From contig LUCW03000140.1 in the NCBI GenBank assembly GCA_001586965.3, forward strand, positions 97,501 to 137,500: a stretch of 40,000 nucleotides of DNA. The letters are read 5' to 3'. The position numbers were made by a program, and so were the translations under genes. This DNA comes from Sphaeroforma sirkka (taxonomy: Eukaryota > Opisthokonta > Ichthyosporea > Ichthyophonida). The notes beneath the pieces were generated by a model. That model was not told the origin of the DNA and did not search any database. It was given only the letters and a program-made list of their open reading frames with translations. Shown piece after piece: positions 1 to 26,649 of this stretch; the stretch's first letter is position 1; each line of letters opens with the position of its first letter.

Positions 1-825
1 AGATTTAGTTGCCTACCATCTGCAAGCGTGCATCCTTATTTGCGTATGGAGCAAAATGTACAACTGAATAAACACTGGCTCGATTGTTTATCTGCAAAAA
101 TGGCTGTATCGTTTCCATACGTAGTTCATACCCAGAAAAGCAAGTGCAATCTAGTACATGTGTACCTATTGCATGTGTTTGGAATTTATAACTAAGTGGA
201 TTTATTGACATCTCAAAACCAAAGTTTAATCACAATTGACATCTTATACCTCTAAGAACAAATCCCCAATATGGGCTCTGATCTACACACTTCGTTATCT
301 CTCATTGTATTTTCGAAAGGTTGTTGACTTTGCAAGAGCAGAATCCACCGTTACATAATTGTGTGGTTATTTGGCATCGTCGAATTTAGTGTAGCATTTT
401 TATGACCTGATTTCCATTTAGTCTTGCTGGAACGCATTCGCGCTTATCTTTTTGTCAGGTAGTTAATGTATGCTTTCTATGCACAATGGATTAGAGTGCC
501 TTTAGTGTTCCAGGCAAAATATATTCCTGTACGACATCCGTGTGTATACTTTACAATTAAATTAGCCATCAGATCGAAGTCCGGTATATGTAGATGTTTA
601 ACGGGCTCTTACATCCGCTTTGTATGCATATCTACATTCCGAAGTTTGTTATCGTCAATGAGGCTGAAGCAAGTGTGCATATAGCAGGGCACAGTGTGAA
701 TGACGATGGCGCTTCGCCTAAAGATAGTATATAATTTATATGACACTACACATATCATCCATTTTTTGAAACTCATTTAAGTTTCCCTCCAATTCTCATT
801 CACTTCCCGACCTCCTGTCATGCAG
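1..825. other. No gene supported; probably intron or upstream region of the RRM gene
   Basis: This stretch precedes the first recognisable exon of the TRNAU1AP-like gene. That exon opens inside RRM1 (FVEF), so the start of the protein must lie further upstream. I looked on the + strand for an exon ending in phase 2 with RRM1 RNP2-type sequence and did not find a convincing one. The sequence just before 826 (pyrimidine-rich, ending tgcag) is a good 3' splice site. The short open frames here have no recognisable content. Confidence 0.5.
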
Positions 826-1177
826 TTTTGTGGAGTTCTACAGCAACCAAGAAGCCGAGGCAGCGCGACAAGCGCTTAACGGTCAGATTGTTAACCCATC
901 GGATCCCTCTAACCATTGGAGGCTGGGCTGGGCACAGAGGAAAGACAATGACGGCCCAAGGTCAAATATGGGAGGCGGCGGTATGGGATTAGTCGGTGGT
1001 CACGGCGATAGACACGACGAATTTTCTATTTTTGTCGGTGAGCTCACCGATGAAGTGACCGATGGAACATTGCTGGCTTACTTCAGAATGTCATATCCGA
1101 ACTGCAAAACGGCGAAAGTGGTCACCGGTATGTTCGGTAAATAATTGTGCACGTTCTATTACTCGAGTCAAAAAGGC

Positions 1178-1212
<35 letters not shown>

Positions 1213-2955
1213 ATATATTAGCTAATGTCGAAGTTTATGCTGTGCCTGTTGGTAACATTATTCAGGGTCTCAATCACTGGAGCCCTCGGTTTAAACGGCG
1301 GTGCTAATGGCAGCAGAAAACATACAATGTTCATACTCGGCACATAACTTTCTTGCCTGCTTGGCTGAGGTTGCACCGCTTAGTATGGAATACTTAAAAC
1401 ACAATGTCCCAACATCATCTAGGAAACGACGGTCGGAGTAAAGGCTACGGCTTCGTACGGTTCTACGACAAAGCCGAGCAATTAGACGCTATCACGCGCA
1501 TGCATGGTGCCGTTGGATGCGGAGGTAAAATACTACGAGTGAGAGAAGCCACCCCCAAGACTCCCCGCAGAGACGGAGGCGGCGGCATGGGAGGCCATTC
1601 GGTAAGTGTGAGATTGTGTGTGGCATGTAAGTGTGAGCTTCTTTACTGGCTAGAAAGGATTTATGTGTTTGCATCAAATTATAGGCACTTGATGCGTACG
1701 AGGTTGCCTGAGGATTCTTGTGAGTTTTTCAGGCATTTGATACCCCTATGCACATAAAACATACTCAAGTTTGTAGTTTTGCCTTTACTTGATGAGCCCA
1801 TGCTATATGCAGTAATATCACGCAACTCGCAGAATCTGTGATGTCTGAATCATATTTCGTGGACTGTTCGTATACGGCACATTGATATAGTCTTGACTAG
1901 CTTATAGCAGACATTTACGATTGTGCGATAATTAACCGTTTGTACTATCTACAGCAATGGGGGGTTGGCAATCAATGGGGTGGACAACAACAGCAGTGGA
2001 GTGGGCAACAGTGGGGGCAACAGGATCCTTACAATCAGTGGAATCAGCAGCAGGCGTATGGGTGGGGTGACTACCAACAAGGTACTGTCTTTGATTTGAA
2101 TAAGGTTCACGTATGTAGTAGTATCAGCGAATACAAACGCGATGCTTTTGTAGTTGCCATCGCGTCTTATAGATAAGCATGAGCACTTCATTGTACAATT
2201 GCTTCTTTCAGTCTATTTAGCCAGATATTGATGCACGACTTCTTTACTGGATATTGCAAGCAGGTCAGGCAGGACAAGTACAGGACCAAACGGGAATGCA
2301 GGCTGGCAGTGGGGTAGCTGTGATCACACCGGCAGAACTCACGCCAGCGATGGAAGAAACACTAGATTTCACTGGGAAATACAACGTTAAGAAAGCAAAC
2401 GAGGTAGGCGTATATAGCTGTGGTTGTGTGAGGGTGTCGTTAGTGGGTAGAAGCCATACCAGTCGCTCCGGAACTCGTGTAGAGAATGTTCCCGTGTATT
2501 AGGATATGGGAGTTGGCTATATGCATGCTTCAATTTATTATACTTTGCGGAAAGCGGGTATAGTTCCCCCACTCTCCCCTCACTCCTGCACTACCTTGAG
2601 GGAAAGCAAACTAGTCAATCTGCTTCCTGTGCTTTATTTTGTGATTGCATTGAGCTCAACAATTTCTTTACCGAATTGAGTGCTCGGATGTCGTTAATAG
2701 TTATGCAATTTACCTCGGACTTAGCTGGCTCATAGGCCAGAGTAAATTCAGCGTATCACATATACTTGCATATGTTACGCATTAAGTACCCTTCACTGTA
2801 CGTATATGGATTCACAACTTTCCTTTAACACAACTCATGACCAATTAATGCGCACCCTTCATCCGCAGATATACATTAAGAAAGAGACGAAATTACTCAT
2901 GAGTAATCTCGATGCCTGGGAATTGCCTGTGGGTCAAAGGCAGGCTGCTATGTAA
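826..2955 (+). CDS. TRNAU1AP: TRNAU1AP/SECp43-like RNA-binding protein, 3' five exons (5' end not seen)
   Basis: Five exons join with consistent phases: 826-1127, 1423-1601, 1955-2081, 2264-2403 and 2869-2955 (TAA), giving about 278 residues. Exon 1 begins in the RNP1 of RRM1 (FVEFYS) and runs into RRM2 RNP2 (FSIFVGELTDEV). Exon 2 carries RRM2 RNP1 (SKGYGFVRFYD) and the end of that domain. Exon 3 is a low-complexity Q/W/G/Y tract. The last two exons encode a short C-terminal block (YNVKKANE, then IYIKKETKLLMSNLDAWELP) whose position matches the conserved tail of animal SECp43. That family binds tRNA-Sec complexes and helps selenoprotein synthesis. TIA1 or Nam8-type splicing regulators are the nearest alternative, but the RRM2 spacing and the tail favour TRNAU1AP. 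Introns are 181 to 465 bases with GT-AG ends. The gene converges on SMC6. The symbol rests on family resemblance only. Confidence 0.75.
1181..1216. repeat. AT/GT microsatellite in an intron
   Basis: A run of TA dinucleotides passes into GT dinucleotides within the first visible intron of the TRNAU1AP-like gene. It explains the repetitive tyrosine/isoleucine frame there, which is not coding. Confidence 0.9.
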
Positions 2956-2992
2956 TACGGAGAGGCATATTACTCAGTGGACACGAGCCAAA

Positions 2993-2998
2993 AATAAA
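2993..2998 (+). terminator. Candidate poly(A) signal of the TRNAU1AP-like gene
   Basis: AATAAA lies 38 bases after the TAA stop on the + strand. This is a plausible distance for a compact 3' UTR. No transcript evidence is available. Confidence 0.55.
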
Positions 2999-3788
2999 CA
3001 CTTTAAATTACATCATACGTTGATTGAAATCATTGATTTTATTCCTTTCTAAATTAAATTTTGAAGAATACCGCGATTAGCACTCGCCGGCATGCGGTTC
3101 AGCTGCGACCGTCTTCCGTCCTGACGTATTCATGCCCAGGATGTGTAGGTATAACATTGTACAAAATTGTGTAGGCACAAGCCTTGTAGAGAGATGTGTA
3201 TGCAAATGTCCAACAAGGGATTGCCGTGGTATACACGAGTTCCGATGTCTGCATTCTCAGTTGTCCGCCTGGAAGCAGACGTGTATAGCCTAGCTGCGAG
3301 GCCGTACAATTCGGAAGCTATACGGAATACAGGCTGAAACTCCACAGAAGCTACTTAAGTTGCAAGTTTAGCCAAGTTTGCCAGAATAATGTACCAAGCG
3401 GTAGTGACATCGGAAAAATACTTCGAATTTCAAATGCTTCAAGCAGCTGCCTCGACAATTGCAGCGTATTTGTGATGGGCAGAGTGTGGTCAGCTAGTAG
3501 TTGAGTTGAGTAGCCACCCACATTTGTAGGTTCAGTGATAGAAAGGGTACATCGCGCTAGGTGATTTATTTGGTGACATATCTGCAGCACTTGCTAGCAA
3601 TCATTCATGCCACGCTTAGTAGCCATGTACCTGCGTACACCCTTGGACTGTGCGCGATGCCTTGCCTGTAAACTGTTTACCCGCACGCATTGACTTCAGG
3701 ATGTGTGACAATATGCGCTTACCCTGCTATGTGGCTATGTGGCCGAGTCTTCTGTAGGCATGTGTCGTCACCATTTAAGTTTGACATA
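2999..3788. other. Convergent intergenic region between the TRNAU1AP-like gene and SMC6
   Basis: About 790 bases separate two converging genes. Two short - strand open frames at 3130-3345 and 3351-3590 resemble no family I know, lie in different frames, and fall where the SMC6 3' UTR would be. I do not call them genes. No tRNA or repeat is visible. Confidence 0.5.
3565..3570 (-). terminator. Candidate poly(A) signal of SMC6
   Basis: On the - strand AATAAA occurs about 220 bases beyond the SMC6 stop codon. A second one lies at 3038-3043. Either could serve; the nearer one is preferred only for distance. Confidence 0.4.
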
Positions 3789-19284
<15,496 letters not shown>

Positions 19285-20407
19285 CGTGTAGTATTATTTC
19301 CACACCGATGCGATTAGTTTTTGTGATAGAAGTGCGATTAAACTCTACCAGAGAAGTACGATAGAGTTTTAAATGAGGTCAAGAGACGAGCTCATTCTCC
19401 CTTGTGCGTCTTCGACTCTGAGAGGGCCCTATGTCGCACTATGGATAGAGACTAACAGCTATAGCACAGAGTGTATACCGATAAGACCAGTAACCTTGTG
19501 AGGGCTACGTACATATAGTACTAAGTATTTATAACCTATATACATGTCAGTACATGCCTCTCTCTCTCTAAATAGTTAGCGAGAGTAGCGTATGTATCTT
19601 GGCTGGCCAACAAAAAAGTTATGGTAAATACATATTTATACATTCGAAGAGCTTTTCATCCTCAGAACATTCTGAATTTCTATTCGCTCTTAATATCAAC
19701 TTGCATTTGCGCGCGAGAAAGGCAAGTCAGTTCTGAATTTAGGTGTATTTTGGTTTTAAAAAAAACCCCCACCCCCCCCCCACCCCAATAGAATGATATT
19801 TAGAAATAAATATATAGTGGTTGTGGCTTCAGGTTAAAATACGCTGTTTTATTCCAAACTCTAAAACAAAAAAAATATTGTGTACATAAATAAACATAGC
19901 CTTCTAAATTATACAACATAAACATGTACATATGTAAATATACTGTTCTTTTTTCAGAAAGAAGAAAGCTATGCCTATGTGTATATATTTCAAATTTTAG
20001 TACATACTATTTACATAGCTTTAAGGATAAACTTAGTTCCCGTTCCGTAAGAACCCTGCCCTAGGGTTTTATATCTGACCATGTGGCCAGTGGCCACACA
20101 CACAAACAGGGACTCAAATCACCTTTATTATATTAGGAGATTCTACCCAAAATAATAACCTGTTCAGTCACTTAAAAAGTCTTTAGAATAGGTCCATATA
20201 GGATATGGTGAAATCATGAGTGTGACCTTTGTCATTCTATACTTCTGCCATGATTTTTAGCTCACCATCTAAACCTTCCTTGATTGCCTAATCGATCCTA
20301 GCCGAGGATGATTTCAATCTTGATCTACAACTAGCTCTCCAATCTCAATATGACAGCTACATCTATCTTCACTAAGGACCTTACTTTTACCACACCGAAT
20401 CTGCCAA
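19285..20407. other. SMC6 upstream region, no gene supported
   Basis: This contains the presumed SMC6 promoter, a TC tract near 19559 and a C-rich tract at 19766-19786. No TATA box or initiator is clear. From about 20290 a short + strand frame (AEDDFNLDLQLALQ) may be the outer edge of the retroelement block, but I could not assign it. Confidence 0.45.
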
Positions 20408-20494
20408 TTTCTCAGATCTAACGTTATGACGACTCTACGTACCACTTGGACACCTGCTCAGAAAGCCACTATCTTGAAGGGCGACTATGTCACT

Positions 20495-21088
20495 GTAGTA
20501 ATATGGCCTCCGATCAGTCTAAAATATCAAGATCGAATGAGATTACACATTGGTTTTTACTTGTATTTAACATAATTTAATACAAATTCTTTCCAATATT
20601 TTCAAAGTGTTCTAAATTCGCTTTGATGGCTCCAATAGCCTAAGTACTTAGTATGACTCATTTACTTGGACCTACTTGAGACGATAGTAGATGTATGATA
20701 TTACAAACTAAATTTTATAATCTCTGAACTACTACTTACAGATTTTGACCTTCCCGCCAACCTCCAAAATCTAATAAGTCCCTTTCTTTTTTTAACTTTT
20801 CTTCAGATGGAACTTTATGCATATTAGCCAATTTATTAACTTGACTTACGTTATTATGTCTACCTACAAATTAGGCATGTGGTCATGAACACTTAGTACT
20901 TCTAGTGAAAACTATTCAATAAAGAACAGCTAGAGGTACGTCCTGTGTGATCGAGGATATTGAGGCTCTTACCATGAGGCAGTCCCGATCATTCTTACAC
21001 AAGCTATTACTACTAAATCCTACCTGACTTAAGTTGTATCCTAGTTTATATAACATAGTTTAAAACATAGAAATATCCATCGAAGTTT
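20495..21088 (+). mobile_element. LTR copy 1, forward (older subtype)
   Basis: It begins TGTAGTAATATGGCC and follows the same sequence as the copies at 21387, 22811 and 23828, to a somewhat altered end at CCATCGAAGTTTA. It contains the AATAAAGAACAG poly(A)-type motif in the forward sense. With copy 4 it shares the longer variant around GTGATCGAGGATATTGAGGC. No target duplication is seen, so it may be the 5' LTR of a longer element. Confidence 0.75.
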
Positions 21089-21386
21089 AAATTTTTTTCA
21101 GGTATTTAGTAGTTACCGTAGTGTACTGCTTTTAGACTGTCTAATAGTTGCTTACTATCCAGTGATAGCACTGTAAGTATTCTATACTACCTCATAGTGG
21201 CTATAATATACTATATTAAGCTGCACGCTAGTTACTACACCTAGACCTTATTAATTTTCCTGTTCTTGAGCTATTACTTTGGCTAAAGGAAATTCTAAAG
21301 GCAAGGGACCCGCCAGCTCTAAGCCTGCTAAGCCTGTTGATGTTCCTGAGGTTACTGGGGACGATGGTTTGTCTGGTACTGAGCAT

Positions 21387-21973
21387 TGTAGAAATACGGC
21401 CTCCGGTCAGTCTAAAATATCAAGATCAATTGAGATAATACATTGGTTTTTATTTGTATTTTAAATAATTTAGTACAAGCTCTTTTTCCAATATTTCCAA
21501 AGTGTTCTAAATTCACTTTGATGGCTCCAATAGCCCGAGTATTTGGTATGACTCATCTACTTGGACCTATTTGAGACATTAGTAGATGTAGGATATTATA
21601 AACTAAATTGTATAATCTCCGAACTACTACTTATAGATTTTGGTCCTCCCGCCAATCTCCAAAATCCAATAAGTCTTTTTCTTTTTTAACTTTTCTTCAG
21701 ATGGAACTTTATTTATATCAGCTAATGTATTAACGTGACTTACGTTTTTATGTCTATTTACAAATTAGGCAAGTGGTCATGAACACTTAGTACTTCTAGT
21801 GAAAATTATTCAATAAAGAACAGCTAGAGGTACGCCCTGTGGAATATTTAGGCTCTTAACAAGAGGCAGTCCCGATCATTCTTACACACGCTACCACTGC
21901 TAAATCCTAACTGACTAAATTGTATTTTAGTTTAATATAGTTTGAAACCTAGTAATTTCCATCGAAGTTTACA
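21387..21973 (+). mobile_element. LTR copy 2, forward, solo, 4-bp target duplication
   Basis: The 587-base unit begins TGTAGAAATACGG and ends GAAGTTTACA, flanked on both sides by GCAT (21383-21386 and 21974-21977). TG...CA ends with a short target duplication identify a solo LTR. It is close to identical to copy 3 and shares its shorter variant, so both look young. Confidence 0.85.
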
Positions 21974-22810
21974 GCATGCCGTTGAAGCTGTAGAGGACGC
22001 CGTTTCTGAGCTTGGTTCTGATGAAAACTCTGAGGATGACTCGTCGGACCCTAAAGCCTTGGAAGAGGAGGTCTCAACTGCAGCGGAAAGGCTCACCAGC
22101 ATCCGTGTGTCTTTTAGTAGTGCAGCCCAGGGTATCAGCTCGCCATCTGACCACGAAAGGTCAGATATTGGAAAGGCTATTTCTCCTGAACAAGTAGAGG
22201 AATCGTCTCGAGATCGACGGTTTATTACCACTGAAAGTCAGTCCAATCCATCTATTAGCAAAGATGGCGGCGTTCCATTTCGTGAAATTTCATTGAATGC
22301 CTCGCCACCAAATGCCTCGCCACCGAATGTTGGAGCGGAAGACATAAATATTGGAGACGCCATACCGCGACAACAAGTGGTTGGATCTTCTCAATCTTGA
22401 CGCCATTTGAACCGCAAAGATAAGCTTTTGAAGAAGCTAGCCGTTGATGCAATTTCTGACCCTTTGATCATATCCCACGTGGCCGATATTTTTTCTATGC
22501 CGAAAGAAAAAATAGTCCGAGCAGGGTTTTAAATCTGGGACCCACTGGTTTATAACTGGTGAGGTGGGTAAAGCCTCAAGACTTAATCTCTATATCTCGG
22601 AAGCTATAATCGACCACCCTCTCGACAAACATAACCCTGTCAGAGGCTATGATCGTATGGAAATCGATGAAACTTACCCTCATAATATCGATCCTCATTT
22701 ACCATCTAACCCTGATAATCACATCTTTGGAAATTCTTATACCAGTACCTCATTAGAGAGTACCCACTCTAACTCTGAAGACGAAGAAGTGAAAACCAGA
22801 CAACAACGTC

Positions 22811-23403
22811 TGTAAATTTCGATGGAAAATTACTAGGTTTCAAACTATATTAAACTAAAATACAATTTAGTCAGTTAGGATTTAGCAGTGGTAGCTTGTG
22901 TAAGAATGATCGGGACTGCCTCATGTTAAGAGCCTAAATATTCCACAGGGCGTACCTCTAGCTGTTCTTTATTGAATAATTTTCACTAGAAGTACTAAGT
23001 GTTCATGACCACTTGCCTAATTTGTAAATAGACATAAAAACGTAAGTCACGTTAATACATTAGCTGATATAACTAAAGTTCCATCTGAAGAAAAGTTAAA
23101 AAAAGAAAAAAGACTTATTGGATTTTGGAGATTGGCGGGAGGACCAAAATCTATAAGTAGTAGTTCGGAGATTATAAAATTTAGTTTATAATATCCTACA
23201 TCTACTAATGTCTCAAATAGGTCCAAGTAGATGAGTCATACCAAATACTCGGGCTATTGGAGCCATCAAAGTGAATTTAGAACACTTTGGAAATATTGGA
23301 AAAAAGAGCTTGTACTAAATTATTTAAAATACAAATAAAAAAACCAATGTATTATCTCAATTGATCTTGATATTTTAGACTGACCGGAGGCCGTATTTCC
23401 ACA
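22811..23403 (-). mobile_element. LTR copy 3, reversed, solo, 4-bp target duplication
   Basis: The 593-base unit is the reverse complement of copy 2, with only scattered differences and small length changes in homopolymers. It is flanked by CGTC at 22807-22810 and 23404-23407, so it arrived by its own insertion. With copy 2 it makes a long inverted repeat around a spacer of about 840 bases. Confidence 0.85.
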
Positions 23404-23827
23404 CGTCTCAGGCTATTACGTCCTGCTATGTAAGTTCTTCAGGACCGTCTATTGTATGACTCTGACTTTGACGATAAGAAAGCGCATAACATTATCTAAT
23501 CGATAATAGGAGAAAGGAGATAGACTCTATCTTGGCACTAACAGCCCGTAGAAATGAGCATGAGCCTCGTGAACACTTCGAACCAAGCTTTATAAAGCAG
23601 CTAGGTAACGCGAAAGCCGAGGTCGATTTCTTTACTAACGAGAGTACAGTTGAGGTACTGAAGACCTTTGACCAACTTAAGGAGTCTGTCAGCCTTAAGA
23701 ATAAGCAGATGATGAAGGTCTTTATTCATTTCTGTAAGTCAGAGGAATGGAAAACTATCTTGAAGACCCATGAACCCAACTGGAAAGCCCTACCTTGGCA
23801 CCAGTTGAGTGAGAATATACTCAATGC

Positions 23828-24870
23828 TGTAAACTTCGATGGATATTTCTATGTTTTAAACTATGTTATATAAACTAAGATACAATTTAAGTCAGTTAGG
23901 ATTTAGCAGTGATAGCTTGTGTAAGAATGATCGGGACTGTCTCTTGGTAAGAGCCTTAATATCCTCGATCACACAGGGCGTACCTCTAGCTGTGCTTTAT
24001 TGAATAGTTTTCACTAGAAGTACTAAGAGTTCATGACCACATGTCTAATTTGTACATAGATGACTACAGTAGTGAGCGTATTTCTATATACGTTAATACC
24101 GTTTTACGTCGTCAGCCCGAGAGTAATTTAGGACTTGTTCTCAAATTAATCTAAGTATAGGTGGGTCAGCCTGAGAGAACGTAAGAGTAATTTGAGACTG
24201 CTTCTTAGATTATTCTATTTATAGAATACGGGCCACCGGCTAACCGAGAGCCGTGGTCCGAGACTGAGTGTGGTAACAGAGAATATGATATATTTATTTC
24301 TAGAAAATATTCCCGAGTGCTAAAGTATTCTGTATAAGGTTTCTCATACTGATCATATGAGGTTTTTACCCTAGCCAACCCAAATGGTTGGACACTAGTA
24401 CAAACACCATCAGTATATAACTGAGGATGAGACCATAAATAAATTTATTCGAATGCACCATACTTCAGATACACTAGCACTTTACTATTAGTGCCCCACA
24501 CCGCACGCTAACAACAGACATAAGAACGTAAGTCAAGTTAATACATGGGCTAATATAAATGAAGAAAAGTTATAAAAAGAATAGACTTATTGGATTTTGG
24601 AGATTGGCGGGAAGACTAAAACCTGTAAGTAGTAGTTCAGAGATTATAAAATTTAGTTTATAATATCCTACATCTACTATCGTCTCAAATAGGTCCAAGT
24701 AAATGAGTCATACTAAATACTCAGGCTATTGGAGCCATCAAAGTGAATTTAGAACACTGGAAATATTGGAAAAAGAATTTGTATAAAATTATTTCAAATA
24801 CAATTAAAAACCAATATGTTATCTCATTTGATCTTGATATTTTAGACTGACCGGAGGCCCTATTTCTACA
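23828..24870 (-). mobile_element. LTR copy 4, reversed, carrying an inserted second LTR-like unit
   Basis: About 587 bases of the same family (23828-24060 and 24517-24870), split by a 456-base insert. It lies directly downstream of the - strand Ty3/gypsy coding remains, where the 3' LTR of that element would be expected, and it lacks a matching duplication at its two edges. I infer that it is that element's 3' LTR. Confidence 0.7.
24061..24516. mobile_element. Second-family solo-LTR-like insert inside LTR copy 4
   Basis: The boundary is set by comparison with copies 2 and 3. The insert starts TGACTACAG and ends CTAACAACA, so it has TG...CA ends, and it holds two similar blocks (gagtaattta and gagtaatttg). 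The target duplication is short or unclear. No coding capacity is seen. Confidence 0.6.
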
Positions 24871-24996
24871 TAGCCCCCAAAAGCTTTTAGGACTACGGAC
24901 GTACGTGAAGGTACGATCTAGTTCGTAAAGTGAAAACCAAAGTAAACCGGTTTCGGTCAAGGCTTATCGAGTAAGTATGTGCCTATATGTACGAGT

Positions 24997-26600
24997 TCAA
25001 GACTCATGTTGTACTCTATGTCGTTCAGTATGTGGTCCATTAACCATTTCCGATGTAGGTGTCTTACGTTTAGTACTTGGTAAGGTAATAGTCAAAGGTT
25101 GTTCTTCATTAGTAAGTAAGTTCGAAGAATTTTCTGCTCTGTTGGTAATCAAATCAGAAAGCTTAGTCACATAGGAAGTAGGTGGCAAATAGGGAATTTC
25201 AGATCCATCCGGGTTTGTAGACAATTGAGAAACCCCTTTCCGTTTATCTCGTGTGTTCTTATGTAAACGCTTATTTCATTTCTTATTAAAAATACGAAGG
25301 AAGTCGCGAGATTCACGAAACGCATCGGAAGTTAGCCAAGCTACTGTTCCATCTATAAAATGTCTTATAGTAAGTGTAACCGTCTTCGGATGTTTTGTCA
25401 ATTATATCTTTGACTTGTGACTCCATAACTGAGACATCGGAATCAAATGAGCGAGCGAATGAGAGTTTGGAGGTAGGGATACGGTGAGTGCCTAGATTAG
25501 TTGCGCTAGTACCGTCTGTGTTATTCACTTCGTAAGTATCACTCTTCTCATCATGGTAGGAAATAACAAAAGGTCCGATTGTCTTAGAAGAGAGTTTGGT
25601 AACGTTGGCATTGCGATTTATAATGTTAACATAATCGCCAACTTTGAACTGAACAATGTTCTTAGTGTTATTCCATCGGTTATACACTTTCAGTAGGACA
25701 CGATTTTTGTGCTCGAGTAAACAGGGGTAAACAACGTTCTGCATATGATCGATCTTTTGTATCCACAGAGTAACGTGTTTCTCGGGCGCAGTTTTGTCAA
25801 ATGTTGCTTGTAATTCACTATAGCGGCCAAAGAAATAGTGAAACGGGAGTGTTCCAGTTTGAGGATTCTTGCAGTTATTCATTTGAGTCTGAACCCATTT
25901 CAAATGATAAGGCCACATATCCTCAACGTCATCTAGTGCGGTACGCAATAGCTTCTTTAGTTCTTTATGACGTGTCTCATTTGCACCTTGCGTTTGAGGT
26001 CTATAAGGAACACCACGCCTATGGTTCATGCCTGATACGAGTATAAGTGCATCCATTACGTCGGTACAAAACTCATTACCGTTATCAGAACATAGTACTC
26101 GGGGGAAACCGAAGTCATTAAAGGCGTAATAGCATAACTCTGCCACTGTTTACGAGCGTTTGTTTGGTATTCCATAAAGCAAGTTATAGCCCGAAGCCCC
26201 ACATAAGAAATGACAGATATATACATCGCCAGTATGCTTGGATCGCGGGAGTTTAACCAGATCTACTATGACTCGGCGCATCAGTTGGTTTTCTGTCACA
26301 CTTTTTAGGGGTGCCCAACCGTAGCGCTTGATCTGGTTATTCTCACAATCAGTACAGCGTCGGTAGGGTTCATAAATTTTGCATTTGGTGTTAATCTGGT
26401 TGGCCCAGTTGAAAATTGTCCTGTGCGTTACGTTCGAATGTTGGATCAAAATGTGTACGATCAGAAGCCCCAAAATTGGGGAGAGCTTCAGCCTACTGCA
26501 CGCAGGCCAGAAAGTCGGACAAAAACAAACAGGACAAAGATCAACCCAGTAACCCGTAGTACAATCACAGGTGCAGGGCACAAATATATTTTTCAAAAAA
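24997..26600 (-). mobile_element. Ty3/gypsy pol fragment: integrase (fossil)
   Basis: The two main open pieces, 26150-26596 and 25313-26146, show an N-terminal Cys region (RRCTDCENN), the first catalytic-aspartate segment (RVIVDLVKLPRSKHTGD), the second (VLCSDNGNEF) and the glutamate region (YRPQTQGANETRHKELKK), followed by a GPF-type C-terminal domain (VGDYVNIINRN, then KTIGPFVISYHD). A further tail lies at 24997-25224. This order is that of a Ty3/gypsy integrase. The element is broken with a few breaks and LTR copy 4 lies at its 3' side. Confidence 0.85.
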
Positions 26601-26649
26601 TAATATATATAAAAAACAAGAACGTTAATGTTTTCACGGTCTGGCCTGA

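Larger units (their letters stand above)
20408..23827 (+). mobile_element. Gag-like retroelement fragments interrupted by LTRs (fossil)
   Basis: Between the LTR copies lie + strand reading-frame pieces at 20408-20494, 21279-21386, 21974-22400, 22564-22810 and 23532-23827. They are rich in lysine, serine and acidic residues (for example SKGKGPASSKPAKPV) and the last part has helical, capsid-like composition (KQMMKVFIHFCKSEEW). No diagnostic motif is present. Context suggests gag of the same LTR family as the flanking repeats, in + orientation with the copy at 20495 possibly its 5' LTR. It is broken, several times, partly by the LTR insertions. An unrelated gene cannot be excluded. Confidence 0.45.

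Noticed and set aside
466-684. Possible upstream exon of the RRM gene
   Set aside because: No RRM1 RNP2 pattern and no donor of the needed phase was found.
3130-3590. Two adjacent - strand frames as a possible small gene
   Set aside because: Different frames, no known domain, and they overlap the expected SMC6 3' UTR.
20495-23403. A single DNA transposon with long terminal inverted repeats
   Set aside because: Copies 2 and 3 each have their own target duplication and TG...CA ends, and no transposase lies between them; solo LTRs explain this better.
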